Origin: Enterocloster bolteae
GTDB taxonomy: Bacteria > Bacillota > Clostridia > Lachnospirales > Lachnospiraceae
Direction: 5' to 3'
Length of the DNA stretch: 64,000 bases
Assembly: GCF_002234575.2 (NCBI RefSeq)
Contig: NZ_CP022464.2
Coordinates: forward strand, 806,001 to 870,000
In this document: positions 38,603-47,545 of the stretch, piece by piece
Layout of the letters: every line of letters begins with the position of its first letter
How positions within the stretch are numbered: position 1 is the first letter of the stretch
Notes under the pieces: model-generated
Database searches by the model: none
What the model was told of the DNA's origin: nothing
What the model saw: the letters and a program-made list of their open reading frames with translations, nothing else
Position numbers and translations under genes: made by a program

Positions 38603-38696
38603 GCCGCTGCACTAAGCTCGAACGAACTTTACTAAGTGCCAGCGACATGTATCGCACCTAAGCGCCTGAAAGACAGGTGCTAAGTGCTCATAACAA
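38603..38696 (+). repeat. 94-bp structured repeat, copy B
   Basis: Second unit, identical to copy A at 86 of 94 positions. Hairpin 2 is AGCGCCT (38661-38667) with AGGTGCT (38675-38681), so one A-T pair has become a G-U wobble. The unit is followed immediately by GGAGG, the Shine-Dalgarno of the next gene. Confidence 0.8.
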
Positions 38697-38708
38697 GGAG
38701 GAGAAGGG

Positions 38709-39818
38709 ATGAAACGAAGATTAGCATTACTACTTGCAGCTGCAACAACAATTTCTCTGATGGGGTGCGCCACTTCCAACCAGAAGGCGGCAGAGACAAC
38801 TACGGCCGCTCAGACACAGGAGGCCAAAGCGGAGACGGAGAAGGCGGAGACAACAGAGGAGGCTAAGACGGCAGAGAGTGAAAAAGCTGAGCCGGAAACA
38901 GGAGGGTATGCTGTCCAGCCGCGCTCCATCAAAGACAGGACGCTTAAGGTGGGTCTGATTCCCGTAACCATGAACACGGCCTACACCATGACCATTAATG
39001 GGGCCAAGAAACAGATTGAGGACAAGGGGCTGGATATAGAACTGCTGGTACAGGCTCCGGCCAGCAATACAAGCACTATTACGGAACAGGGCAATATCAT
39101 GGAGAGCATGATACAGCAGGGCGTGGATGCCATTGCGCTGGCAACCGAAAGTGACAATTCCATGCTTCCATATCTGAGGGCAGCGGCAGAAGCAGATATT
39201 CCGGTATTCCTGTTCAATATGACAGAGCTGGACAAGGACAATATTTACTATGTTTCCAGCATTGGTTATGACCAGTACAATGCAGGCCTGGAAATCGGCA
39301 AATATGTGGCAGAGCACTACGGGGACAAAGAAGTGAAGCTGGCAATACTGGAAGGCTATGCAGGAATTGTAAATACTATGAGAATCGACGGCTTTAAGGC
39401 GGGTATACAGGGTAAGGATAATATACAGATCGTAGCTTCCCAGACAGCTGACTGGACAAGGGAGAAAGGACAGAGCGTCACCGAGAGTATACTTACCTCT
39501 AATCCGGACATTAATCTGATTTTCGGCGATTACGATGAGATGGTGCTTGGCGGTCTGGTGTCTATCAAAGAAAGAGGTTTGTTAGATCAGATTGATACCA
39601 TTGGATACGGATGCACCAAGGACGGTGTGGCGGCGATTGAGAACAATGAGATGACTGCTACTATTGATGTGGGCGAATACGGCACAGGCATTGATATCAT
39701 CGACGCCGTGAATGATTTCTGCATCGAGGGCAAGAGTGTGGAAAAGGTAATCAACCGGCCTTCCAAGGTATATGACAAGAACAACATAGGTGAGCTGGAC
39801 CGGGTGATATTTGAATAA
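38709..39818 (+). CDS. Sugar ABC transporter substrate-binding lipoprotein (CUT2, RbsB-like)
   Basis: A 369-residue lipoprotein: signal peptide with lipobox LMGC (cysteine near residue 20), a Thr/Glu/Lys-rich linker to about residue 70, then a type-4 periplasmic-binding domain (LKVGLIPVTMNTAYTMTING, IMESMIQQGVDAIALATESD). The family binds pentoses, hexoses, autoinducer-2 or related small molecules. It starts 12 bases after the second 94-bp repeat and heads an operon of seven genes. The ligand is unknown. Confidence 0.9.
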   Translation: MKRRLALLLAAATTISLMGCATSNQKAAETTTAAQTQEAKAETEKAETTEEAKTAESEKAEPETGGYAVQPRSIKDRTLKVGLIPVTMNTAYTMTINGAKKQIEDKGLDIELLVQAPASNTSTITEQGNIMESMIQQGVDAIALATESDNSMLPYLRAAAEADIPVFLFNMTELDKDNIYYVSSIGYDQYNAGLEIGKYVAEHYGDKEVKLAILEGYAGIVNTMRIDGFKAGIQGKDNIQIVASQTADWTREKGQSVTESILTSNPDINLIFGDYDEMVLGGLVSIKERGLLDQIDTIGYGCTKDGVAAIENNEMTATIDVGEYGTGIDIIDAVNDFCIEGKSVEKVINRPSKVYDKNNIGELDRVIFE

Positions 39819-39831
39819 TGACGGACTCATG

Positions 39832-39857
39832 GGCACAGCGGAAATGAATGCTGTGCC
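39832..39857 (+). repeat. Hairpin after the CUT2 binding-protein gene
   Basis: GGCACAGC (39832-39839) pairs with GCTGTGCC (39850-39857). It lies between the stop codon and the lactonase gene, the same position relative to a binding-protein gene as the hairpin at 35.6 kb. No strong T-run follows. Confidence 0.6.
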
Positions 39858-39881
39858 TGTCTTATATCAGGAGGAATCTGT

Positions 39882-40703
39882 ATGGGGAATAAAAGAATGT
39901 TTATTATACCGGGCGGTATGATTGAATGCGACCTGGCTAATATGGTGGCTATGCCCGCGCTGGCAGATGCAGACAACAGGGAAACCGTGAGCCGCTGGGT
40001 AAAATCACCTGTTTATTATGTGCTCATAGAAAATGAGGAGGGACCGGTCCTGTTCGACACAGGATGCCATCCCAAGGCTATGACAGACCGATGGGACATG
40101 GGAAACAGGAAACGGACTCCGGTGGCCCTGGAGGAGAGCCATTTTGTGGTAAATGCCCTTCTGGGGCTGGGATACAGGCCGGATGATATTCCATGGGTTG
40201 TGGTATCCCATCTCCATGAGGACCACGCAGGGGGCCTCGAGTTTTTTAAAAAGTCACGGATTCTGGTAAGTGACCAGGAATTTACCCAGACCATGCGCAT
40301 GTACGGATTGGGAAGGACCTCAGGCGGTTACATAAAAAAGGATATTGAAGCCTGGCTGGCAGCAGACCTTAACTGGGAAACCATGGATGAGGAGGAAGCG
40401 GAACTGTATCCGGGCATCCGTGTACTGAATTTCGGACCAGGCCATGCATACGGAATGATGGGATTACTGGTGACTCTGCCGGGAAGCGGCAATTATATAG
40501 TGGCATCAGACGCTGTCAATACTGCAATGAATTATGGTCCTCCTATGCAGTATCCGGGGCTGGCCTATGATACAAGGGGATTTGAGCGGACCATTGACCG
40601 CATCCGGAAGCTGGAAAACAGATATCATGCCCAGGTTCTCTTCAGCCATGATATAGACCAGTACGAAACATACCGGAAAGCGCCTTTGGAGTGGTATGAA
40701 TAG
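39882..40703 (+). CDS. MBL-fold lactonase-like hydrolase (AHL-lactonase family)
   Basis: A 273-residue metallo-beta-lactamase fold enzyme of the N-acyl-homoserine-lactonase type. The dinuclear zinc motif is HLHEDHAGGL near residues 110-119, with further ligands in GPGHAYGM (His), ASDAVN (Asp) and FSHDIDQY (His). This HxHxDH~H~D~H set is what AiiA-type quorum-quenching lactonases use. Placed between the binding protein and ATPase of a CUT2 importer, it more likely acts on an imported lactone or ester than on environmental signals, but both are possible. RBS is CAGGAGG. Confidence 0.85.
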   Translation: MGNKRMFIIPGGMIECDLANMVAMPALADADNRETVSRWVKSPVYYVLIENEEGPVLFDTGCHPKAMTDRWDMGNRKRTPVALEESHFVVNALLGLGYRPDDIPWVVVSHLHEDHAGGLEFFKKSRILVSDQEFTQTMRMYGLGRTSGGYIKKDIEAWLAADLNWETMDEEEAELYPGIRVLNFGPGHAYGMMGLLVTLPGSGNYIVASDAVNTAMNYGPPMQYPGLAYDTRGFERTIDRIRKLENRYHAQVLFSHDIDQYETYRKAPLEWYE

Positions 40704-40721
40704 TAAGAGTGAGGTGGATGG

Positions 40722-42224
40722 ATGTTTTCAGAAGAAGATGTTGTTTTAAAAATGGAAGGTATCTATAAAGCTTTCGGAAGTGTGAGGGTTCTGGAGGGTG
40801 TGGATTTGACCCTTCACAGGGGTGAGGTGTTAGGGCTTATCGGTGAAAACGGGGCAGGAAAATCTACTCTGATAAAGATACTCTGCGGAATCCACAGAAT
40901 GGATAAGGGTTCCATTGTTCTGAGCGGAAAAAAGGTGGATATCCTAAATGCATCCCATGCCCAGAAATTGGGAATTAGTACTATATATCAGGAATTAAGC
41001 GTGATGCCGGACCTGAACGCAGTGCAGAACATATTCCTCAACCGGGAGCTGACGCCGCAGAGGACTCTGGTATCGCGCCTGAAGCAAAAGCAGATGAAGG
41101 AGATAGCGGGCAGGGTTCTGAGGGACAGCCTGAATGTGGACTTGGACTTGGACAGACCTCTGCGCTATCTGCCCCTGGCCCAGAAGCAGATGGTGGAGAT
41201 AGCCAGAACCGTGTACGCTGATGCGCAGATCATTATCATGGATGAACCCACTGCAGCCCTGGAGGCCAACGACAGGGAACAGCTGTTTAAGGTTATCAGG
41301 CGGCTTAAGGAAGGAGGGCACTCCATCATATTTATTTCCCATCACCTGGATGAGCTGATGGAAATATGTGACAGAGTCAGCGTGCTGAGAGACGGTCAGA
41401 AAGTCTCGGAAGGGTATGTGAAGGATTATACGGTGGACCGCATCATATCAGCCATGGTGGGAAAGGAACTGAAAAACCAGTACCCTAAGACAAAGGTTCC
41501 CATAGGGGAGACCTTGCTGGAGGTGAAGGGACTCACTAAAAAGAGTACCTTTGAGGACATTTCCTTTGAACTACACAAGGGGGAAATTTTAGGGCTTGCC
41601 GGCCTGGAAGGATGCGGTAAGAACGAAGTCATAAGAGCTGTGTTCGGGGCTGCGGTCTATGACAGCGGCACAGTGAAGATACATGGGAACAGCCTGGAGT
41701 CAGGCGGAGTCAGGAAAGCAATGGATGCAGGGATTGCGTTTGTGCCGGCGGAGCGGAAGGTGGACGGCCTTTTCCTGAAGCAGGACATAGCGTGGAACAT
41801 GACCATTGCCTCCCTGAAGCAGATTTCCAGGGGCAGGACCCTGGCACGCCGGCTGGAGGACAGGGTTTCTGCGGATTATATGGAAAGGATGCGCGTCAAG
41901 GCAAAGGGAATCCGGCAGGGCATAAGCGCATTGAGCGGAGGAAACCAGCAGAAGGTGATGTTAGCCAGGTGGATGATGATGGGAGGGGACGTATTCCTTC
42001 TGGAGGAACCTACCAGAGGAATTGATGTGAATGCAAAGACAGAGGTCTATGAAGCCATCGGTGAATGTGTGAAGTCCGGAAAAGGCGTTGTCATTGTGTC
42101 CTCAGAGGAAGAGGAGGTCCTGGGCATCTGTGATAAAATCCTGGTGATGAAACAGGGAAGGGTAACCAGGGTTATGGATGCAAAATCAGCCACAACGGAA
42201 GAAATCAAGCATTACTCCGTGTAG
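40722..42224 (+). CDS. CUT2 sugar ABC transporter ATPase (RbsA-like)
   Basis: A 500-residue double ATPase. The first domain has an intact Walker A (GENGAGKSTL), Q-loop (YQELS), signature region LPLAQKQMVEIART, Walker B IIIMDEPTA and switch histidine ISHHLDE. The second has GLEGCGKNEV, the signature LSGGNQQKVM and a changed Walker B, LLEEPTRG, where Asp is replaced by Glu. This uneven pair is usual for RbsA/MglA. It powers the import channel formed by the next gene's product. Confidence 0.93.
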   Translation: MFSEEDVVLKMEGIYKAFGSVRVLEGVDLTLHRGEVLGLIGENGAGKSTLIKILCGIHRMDKGSIVLSGKKVDILNASHAQKLGISTIYQELSVMPDLNAVQNIFLNRELTPQRTLVSRLKQKQMKEIAGRVLRDSLNVDLDLDRPLRYLPLAQKQMVEIARTVYADAQIIIMDEPTAALEANDREQLFKVIRRLKEGGHSIIFISHHLDELMEICDRVSVLRDGQKVSEGYVKDYTVDRIISAMVGKELKNQYPKTKVPIGETLLEVKGLTKKSTFEDISFELHKGEILGLAGLEGCGKNEVIRAVFGAAVYDSGTVKIHGNSLESGGVRKAMDAGIAFVPAERKVDGLFLKQDIAWNMTIASLKQISRGRTLARRLEDRVSADYMERMRVKAKGIRQGISALSGGNQQKVMLARWMMMGGDVFLLEEPTRGIDVNAKTEVYEAIGECVKSGKGVVIVSSEEEEVLGICDKILVMKQGRVTRVMDAKSATTEEIKHYSV

Positions 42225-42268
42225 CTGTATTTGATTGTAAATCTTATATCTGATATAATGGAGGGCAT

Positions 42269-43231
42269 ATGAAAAGTAAAGCATTAAAAAATGTACTCAA
42301 TGTAAACGGGGTAGGAATCATAGGCATGTATCTGGTGGTGTTCATCGGACTCAGCATTGCATGTCCCAATTTCCTGAAATTCTCCAATATCATGATTGGA
42401 ATACGGCAGGCGGTTTACACGGCTATCGTGGCCTTTGCAATGACCTTTGTCATCTCGCTGGGAGGAATCGACCTGTCCGTCGGATCCACGGTAGGAATCA
42501 GCGGTATGGTCCTGGCTGCCATGATACTGGGCGGTTACAATATTTATCTGGCGATAGGCGTGGTAATCCTGTTAGGGGCATTCATCGGCCTGGTTAACGG
42601 CCTTCTGGTGACCAAGCTCAGGATTGCGTACTTTATCGCTACCCTTGGAACCATGAGCATACTGAGGGGCCTGATTTATGTGTATACAAAAGGAATACCG
42701 CTCTACGGTCTCAAGTATCCGGAAATCCAGTTTGTGGGTCAGGGATATATCGGGGTCATTCCGTTTCCAATTATTCTCACCCTGATTATCCTATTGGTGT
42801 GTTATTATCTTTTCTATAAGACAAAGTTTGGAAGATACACAGTTTCCATTGGAAGCAATGAGGACGCAGCCAAGCTGGTGGGAATCAATGTGGATAAAAT
42901 AAAGATTCTTGTTTTCATGCTGAGCGGGGTGCTCTGCGCCATTGTTGGCGTGATACTGGCATCCAGGAGCGAGGCCGCTGTACCGGAGGCCGGAAATGCG
43001 TATGAAATGGACGCCATTGCAGCTACTGTCATTGGCGGGACCAGCATGTCGGGAGGAAAGGGGAATATGGTGGGCACTGCCTTTGGGGCGATTCTCATGG
43101 CAACCATTAAAAATGGTCTGAGCCTGCTGAATGTTAATACCTTCTGGCATCAGGTGGTCATCGGTATCTTCATCCTGTTTGCAGTGGCGCTGGATGGATA
43201 TGCATCCACCCGGGCGGCCAGGAATGGATAA
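42269..43231 (+). CDS. CUT2 sugar ABC transporter permease (RbsC-like)
   Basis: A 320-residue permease with eight to ten helices. Typical RbsC motifs are GGIDLSVGSTVGISG near residues 65-79 and IGGTSMSGGKGN near residue 256. It would form a homodimeric channel. It follows the ATPase by 44 bases and precedes the response regulator by 23 bases. Confidence 0.92.
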   Translation: MKSKALKNVLNVNGVGIIGMYLVVFIGLSIACPNFLKFSNIMIGIRQAVYTAIVAFAMTFVISLGGIDLSVGSTVGISGMVLAAMILGGYNIYLAIGVVILLGAFIGLVNGLLVTKLRIAYFIATLGTMSILRGLIYVYTKGIPLYGLKYPEIQFVGQGYIGVIPFPIILTLIILLVCYYLFYKTKFGRYTVSIGSNEDAAKLVGINVDKIKILVFMLSGVLCAIVGVILASRSEAAVPEAGNAYEMDAIAATVIGGTSMSGGKGNMVGTAFGAILMATIKNGLSLLNVNTFWHQVVIGIFILFAVALDGYASTRAARNG

Positions 43232-43254
43232 TAGTCTGGGGAGGGACGAGTCTG

Positions 43255-44853
43255 TTGAAGGTTTTGATTGCTGACGATGAGATTAATATTATTTTGCTGA
43301 TAAAAAGCCTGATTGACCGCCAAAAGACAGATGTGGAAATCGCAGGGGAAGCAGGGGACGGAATTACTGCCCTGGAAATGGTGCGCCAGCTGAAACCAGA
43401 CGTGGTGATAACCGATATCAGGATGCCGGGAATGAACGGAATGGATCTCATACGGCATGTGAGGGAAGAACAGATTCCCGTGGAGTTCGTAATTATCAGC
43501 GGATACAGTGAATTCGAGTACGCCAGAAGCGCGATTCAGTATGGTGTATCAGATTATTTGTTAAAGCCCATTAAGAAGGATGAGCTGAATGATGTCCTGG
43601 CCAAGCTGGAAAGCCAGAGGGCCAGCAGGAGAGAACAGCAGATGCAGTTCAACCTTATGGAGGACAGGCTGGCATCCAACAATGGGATACTGCGGAAGAA
43701 CCTTTTGCAGAACCTTCTGACGGGGGACGGGGAGCTGTTCAGGCAGGCCCTTGGGACCGGGAAGGTTAAGGATATTTTTGATTACAGAGGCAGCTTCTTT
43801 ACCGTGGCGGCAGTCAAGCTGGACTGCGTGTCGGATTCCGAATACCAGGTGCCTGAACAGGCGGTTGAAACCATAACTGCTAAAATCATGAGAAAGCTTA
43901 AGGCCTGCTGTCATGAAACCGAATTCATCATCAGCCGGTCCTGGGGCTATATCTGCCTGAACTACGATGGCGGAGAACCTGCCCTGGACCATATCTGTTC
44001 CGAGCTGGGGGAGATGCTGGAACGTACGGAATATAAAAACGATCTGTTTGAGATGACGGTGGGAATCGGCAGCCGGGTTTCATCCCTGGAACATCTGCCG
44101 GATTCCCTGGAAACGGCCGTTAAGTCCGTAATGCTGCGTATTGACCTGGGAGTGGGAAATATAATCCGCTATGACCGCCTGCCGGAGAATTATAAGAAGG
44201 ATTCTTATCCCCTTCCCAAAGAGTTTGAGGTGAAGATGGAACGGCAGGTCCCTCTTCTGGCGGCCGGAAAGCTTGTACTTATTGGCGAGGAGGCCATGAA
44301 CAGGGCGGTGGAGGGGCAGTACCGGTATTACAGGCTTTACGGCCTTTTGGAGGAGATGCTTGAGAGGACCGGTCTTGTATTTTCGGATATCATGAAGGAC
44401 TATGAGATTCCTGATGCAGAGCCTTATATCAGGCGCCTGGAAAACTGTACTACTTTGAATCAGCTGAAGCTGGTGTGGGCGGATTACGTCAGTGTGAGCT
44501 GCGAGCTGTGCCAGAGACAGAAGGACGGCATGGGAAGCCGTCCGGTGCGGATGATTAAGGAGTATATCGGAGAGCATTACAGCGAGAACATTACGCTGAA
44601 CGATATAGCAGACATCGTGTTCCTGAATCCCGCTTATCTCAGCGCCATGTTCAAGAAGGAGACAGGACAGACTCTTACCCAGTATCTGATAGATGTCCGT
44701 ATTGACAAGGCAAAGGAAATGCTCAGAAATCCTGAGAGGACCATCGGAGAGATTGCCTGTATGGTGGGATATCAGGATGAACGGCATTTCAGCAAGCTTT
44801 TTTCCAAGATGACCGGTGTGAAACCAACAGAATACCGCAGATTCTATGTTTGA
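43255..44853 (+). CDS. Response regulator with AraC-type DNA-binding domain (YesN-like)
   Basis: A 532-residue regulator. Residues 1-120 form a receiver domain (LIADDE with the acidic pair, phosphoacceptor Asp in VVITDIRMPGMNG near residue 54, and Lys in LLKPIKK near 103). The middle is a poorly conserved helical region, and the final 100 residues an AraC helix-turn-helix pair (ITLNDIADIVFLNPAYLSAM, IGEIACMVGYQDERHFSKLF). It starts at TTG (43255), supported by GGGAGGG and by the MKVLIADDE start. It pairs with the following kinase, and the operon's own sugar transporter is the likely target. Confidence 0.92.
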   Translation: MKVLIADDEINIILLIKSLIDRQKTDVEIAGEAGDGITALEMVRQLKPDVVITDIRMPGMNGMDLIRHVREEQIPVEFVIISGYSEFEYARSAIQYGVSDYLLKPIKKDELNDVLAKLESQRASRREQQMQFNLMEDRLASNNGILRKNLLQNLLTGDGELFRQALGTGKVKDIFDYRGSFFTVAAVKLDCVSDSEYQVPEQAVETITAKIMRKLKACCHETEFIISRSWGYICLNYDGGEPALDHICSELGEMLERTEYKNDLFEMTVGIGSRVSSLEHLPDSLETAVKSVMLRIDLGVGNIIRYDRLPENYKKDSYPLPKEFEVKMERQVPLLAAGKLVLIGEEAMNRAVEGQYRYYRLYGLLEEMLERTGLVFSDIMKDYEIPDAEPYIRRLENCTTLNQLKLVWADYVSVSCELCQRQKDGMGSRPVRMIKEYIGEHYSENITLNDIADIVFLNPAYLSAMFKKETGQTLTQYLIDVRIDKAKEMLRNPERTIGEIACMVGYQDERHFSKLFSKMTGVKPTEYRRFYV

Positions 44854-44856
44854 TGG

Positions 44857-45879
44857 ATGGTGCCTATGATGAGCAAGCTGCAGACCAACCGTTCTTATTT
44901 TTATTTGCTGCTGGCAGACCGTATATTTGTGGTTCTGCTGTTTCTTTTCCTGTTTTTTGGCCTGTTAAGGACCAGGACAGGAATTTTTGTGGTGGTCCTG
45001 TTCTTTCTATATCAGGCAGTGATGCTGGCGGTGTTCTGTATCCGGTTTCTGGGACCGCTGAGGGAGATTGAGAAGATTTCTGAGATGATTGCGCAGCCTG
45101 AGCGCCATATGGCGGATTTAGAAGGGGGAAGGCCCATACACCGTCTGATTCAATATGTAAAGCAGTCAGTGGAAAATGAATACACCTCCCAGATGCTGGC
45201 ATCCCAGGCGGAGATTCATGCCCTGCAAAGCCAGATTAATCCCCATTTCCTTTACAATACCCTGGATACCATACGCAGCATGGCCATCATACGGGATTCG
45301 GAGGACATAGCCCAGATGGCAGAGTCGCTGTCCATGCTGTTCCGATACAGCATAAGCAGGCCGGGCGAGATGGCTACTCTTAAAGATGAACTGGATAATG
45401 TGAAGAATTATCTGGTGATCCAGGGATACCGCTTTCCGGGGAAATTCAAGTATCAGCAGAGAATAGAGGATGAGGAACTTCTGCAGTACAAGCTTCCCGT
45501 GCTTACCATACAGCCCGTGATTGAGAATGCCATCCATCACGGACTGGAGACAAAGGTAGGAGGGGGACAGGTCAGTGTGTACGCCTATAGTACACAGGAA
45601 CGCTTTATTATCCGCATTGCCGACAACGGAATGGGCATGACGGAACAGCAGATGGACAGTCTCAGGGAAAGGCTGTCCAAAGGCAGGTTTATCTATGAAC
45701 AGGACAGAGACTTAAAAAAGCGGGGAAATACCGGAATCGCCCTTCCCAACGTGAACCAGAGGATTAAATTCTACTACGGGGATGATTATGGAATCAAGGT
45801 GTACAGTACGGCGGGCATAGGCACTATTGTGGAAATCATTCTTCCAGCAGCCGCGGATTCAAAGGGCGGTGAGTCATGA
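44857..45879 (+). CDS. Sensor histidine kinase with almost no extracellular domain (YesM/LytS type)
   Basis: A 340-residue kinase if begun at GTG 44857; the ATG codons at 44863 and 44866 are alternatives. Two hydrophobic helices (about residues 15-35 and 42-65) leave a loop of only a few residues outside. A HAMP-like/coiled region follows, then the phosphoacceptor histidine in INPHFLYNTLDT (about 127-138) and the ATPase domain with N box QPVIENAIHHGLE and G boxes DNGMGM and GNTGIALPN. Typical YesM proteins have a large extracellular sensor, missing here. It overlaps the degenerate RbsA-like gene by four bases. Confidence 0.9.
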   Translation: MVPMMSKLQTNRSYFYLLLADRIFVVLLFLFLFFGLLRTRTGIFVVVLFFLYQAVMLAVFCIRFLGPLREIEKISEMIAQPERHMADLEGGRPIHRLIQYVKQSVENEYTSQMLASQAEIHALQSQINPHFLYNTLDTIRSMAIIRDSEDIAQMAESLSMLFRYSISRPGEMATLKDELDNVKNYLVIQGYRFPGKFKYQQRIEDEELLQYKLPVLTIQPVIENAIHHGLETKVGGGQVSVYAYSTQERFIIRIADNGMGMTEQQMDSLRERLSKGRFIYEQDRDLKKRGNTGIALPNVNQRIKFYYGDDYGIKVYSTAGIGTIVEIILPAAADSKGGES

Positions 45880-47309
45880 GGATAGAAAAGATACGGCTGG
45901 ATGAGGTGAAAAAGACCTATGGAGATATAAAGGCCCTGGAGGACATCAGTCTTTCCCTGTACCAGGGGGAGCTGCTTTGCGTTGCAGGTCTCAGCGGAAG
46001 CGGCAAATCCGTGCTGGCGGATATCATCAGCGGCAGGACGTCAAAAGGCAGGGGAAGGATGTATGTGGACGGCAGACCGGCTGTATTTACATCCATCAGC
46101 CAGGCCCAGACTGCCGGAATTTTCTGTGTGCGGTATAGGACATCGGTCATCAATGATATTTCTGTGGAGGAAAATCTGTGCCTGCTGCAGAAACAGAGCT
46201 GTATGTCCTTTCCGGCCAGGCAGGGAATCATCCGCATGAGGGAGACACTTAAAGCATTGGAGGTTGATTGCAGGCTTCAGGCCCCGGTGGCCAGTCTGAG
46301 TCTGATGGAGCGCCATACCATAGAAATATGCAGGGCCTTCTGTGCCGGCATGAAGGTACTGATACTGGACGGGATTGCAAGGGATTATACACAGAAGGAA
46401 ACCGAGTATATGAAGAGGCTGGTCATACGTCTGAAAGAGAAGGGAATATCCATATTGTGGATAGATACAAGGCCGGAGATCATGCTGGACGCAGCGGACC
46501 GTCTGGCTGTCCTGAGAAAGGGACGGCTGGCAGCCGTATTGTACCGGGAGGAATTTGACCGGCAGATGATCGACCGTATTATAATCGGTGAGAACCGGAA
46601 GGTGGGGCGGGAAATCATCCGGTCCCAGGCAGAACCCGGAGGGCGCGGTATGCTTCTGTCTGTGCGGGAGGTGCGGGCCACGGAACTGCGGGATGTGAGC
46701 TTTCATGTGTGTCCCGGCGAGGTGGTGGGTTTCATCCATCCGGATGACACATACTGCCGGGAAATCGTACGCCTTCTCAGCGGGGAGCTCAAGGTGGAAT
46801 CAGGAAGCGCGTGGCTGGCTGGCCGTCAGGTGGAGCTGGCAGGTGGAAGAAAGAACATGGTCAGATACGGTTTTGGATATATTGAGGATTACAAGAAGAG
46901 TCTTTTTCCAAAGCTGGATGTGGCCGAGAACCTGACCATTGCCGGTTTGGAATACTTTGCTCCCGGAGTGGGGGTACGGGAGAAGCTGGAACAGGCGGTT
47001 GCCTGTGATTATCTGGCGCTGCTGGATATCCGGGAGGAAGATCTGAAACGGCCCATTGAGACTCTGAGCCACAGGTGCCAGCTGAATGTGGCTTTGTATA
47101 AGTGGATTATAGCCAAGGCAAGACTGATTGTCATAGATAATCTGTTTTCGGGTACGGACATATTGATGAGAAATTCGGTCAGGGAATTTCTGGAATTTGC
47201 AAAGGGCAGGGGAATCGGTGTTGTATACTGTTCCCCCAATGAAAGCGAACTGTCGTCCGTGTGCGACAGGCTCTATGAATTAGCGGAAGGGAAGGTTTCC
47301 TGTAAGTAG
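45876..47309 (+). CDS. RbsA-like double ABC protein lacking catalytic residues
   Basis: A 477-residue protein with the two-domain RbsA layout. In domain 1 Walker A is intact (GLSGSGKSVL), but the Q-loop glutamine is gone (VRYRTS), Walker B reads LILDGIA (Gly for catalytic Glu) and the switch histidine is gone (IDTRPE). In domain 2 Walker A is lost (GFIHPDDTYC), the signature is LSHRCQLNVA and Walker B is VIDNLF. The frame is intact, so it is not a pseudogene. It may bind ATP but probably cannot hydrolyse it. Its four-base overlap with the kinase suggests a regulatory role in signal sensing rather than transport. Confidence 0.85.
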   Translation: MRIEKIRLDEVKKTYGDIKALEDISLSLYQGELLCVAGLSGSGKSVLADIISGRTSKGRGRMYVDGRPAVFTSISQAQTAGIFCVRYRTSVINDISVEENLCLLQKQSCMSFPARQGIIRMRETLKALEVDCRLQAPVASLSLMERHTIEICRAFCAGMKVLILDGIARDYTQKETEYMKRLVIRLKEKGISILWIDTRPEIMLDAADRLAVLRKGRLAAVLYREEFDRQMIDRIIIGENRKVGREIIRSQAEPGGRGMLLSVREVRATELRDVSFHVCPGEVVGFIHPDDTYCREIVRLLSGELKVESGSAWLAGRQVELAGGRKNMVRYGFGYIEDYKKSLFPKLDVAENLTIAGLEYFAPGVGVREKLEQAVACDYLALLDIREEDLKRPIETLSHRCQLNVALYKWIIAKARLIVIDNLFSGTDILMRNSVREFLEFAKGRGIGVVYCSPNESELSSVCDRLYELAEGKVSCK

Positions 47310-47336
47310 CACATACAGGCAGCCTTCCCTGTTTTT
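47289..47336 (+). terminator. CUT2 / two-component operon terminator
   Basis: GGGAAGG (47289-47295) pairs with CCTTCCC (47323-47329), with an inner CCTGT/ACAGG stem, then TTTTT. It overlaps the last codons of the preceding gene. Confidence 0.7.
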
Positions 47337-47472
47337 CTGCATTTTTTTGTTTCCTGATACTCTTACGGCAATCTATCTGACTCAGATATAGTGATGCTGC
47401 AGGCGTTTTGGAACACAGCGGGAAGGTATGATTCCTGTTCATATAATTAAGAGACATGTAATAAAAAGTTCA

Positions 47473-47508
47473 TTGAAAAAGTAAACTTATTTATGTATGA
47501 TGTATCAT
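47473..47508 (+). promoter_or_regulatory. Promoter of the DUF5722 gene with a short dyad
   Basis: TTGAAA (47473-47478), a 17-base spacer and TATGAT (47496-47501). ATGAT/ATCAT (47497-47508) form a dyad over the -10 box. Confidence 0.55.
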
Positions 47509-47545
47509 GTATCCTATTTTGGAGAAAGTTGGGAGGAATTCATAA

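Noticed and set aside
38509..38696. CRISPR array
   Set aside because: There are only two units, the repeats are directly adjacent with no spacers, and no cas genes are nearby.
45876..47309. Pseudogene reading of the second RbsA-like gene
   Set aside because: The frame is intact over 477 codons, the start is coupled to the kinase gene and codon use is normal; the losses are confined to catalytic motifs.
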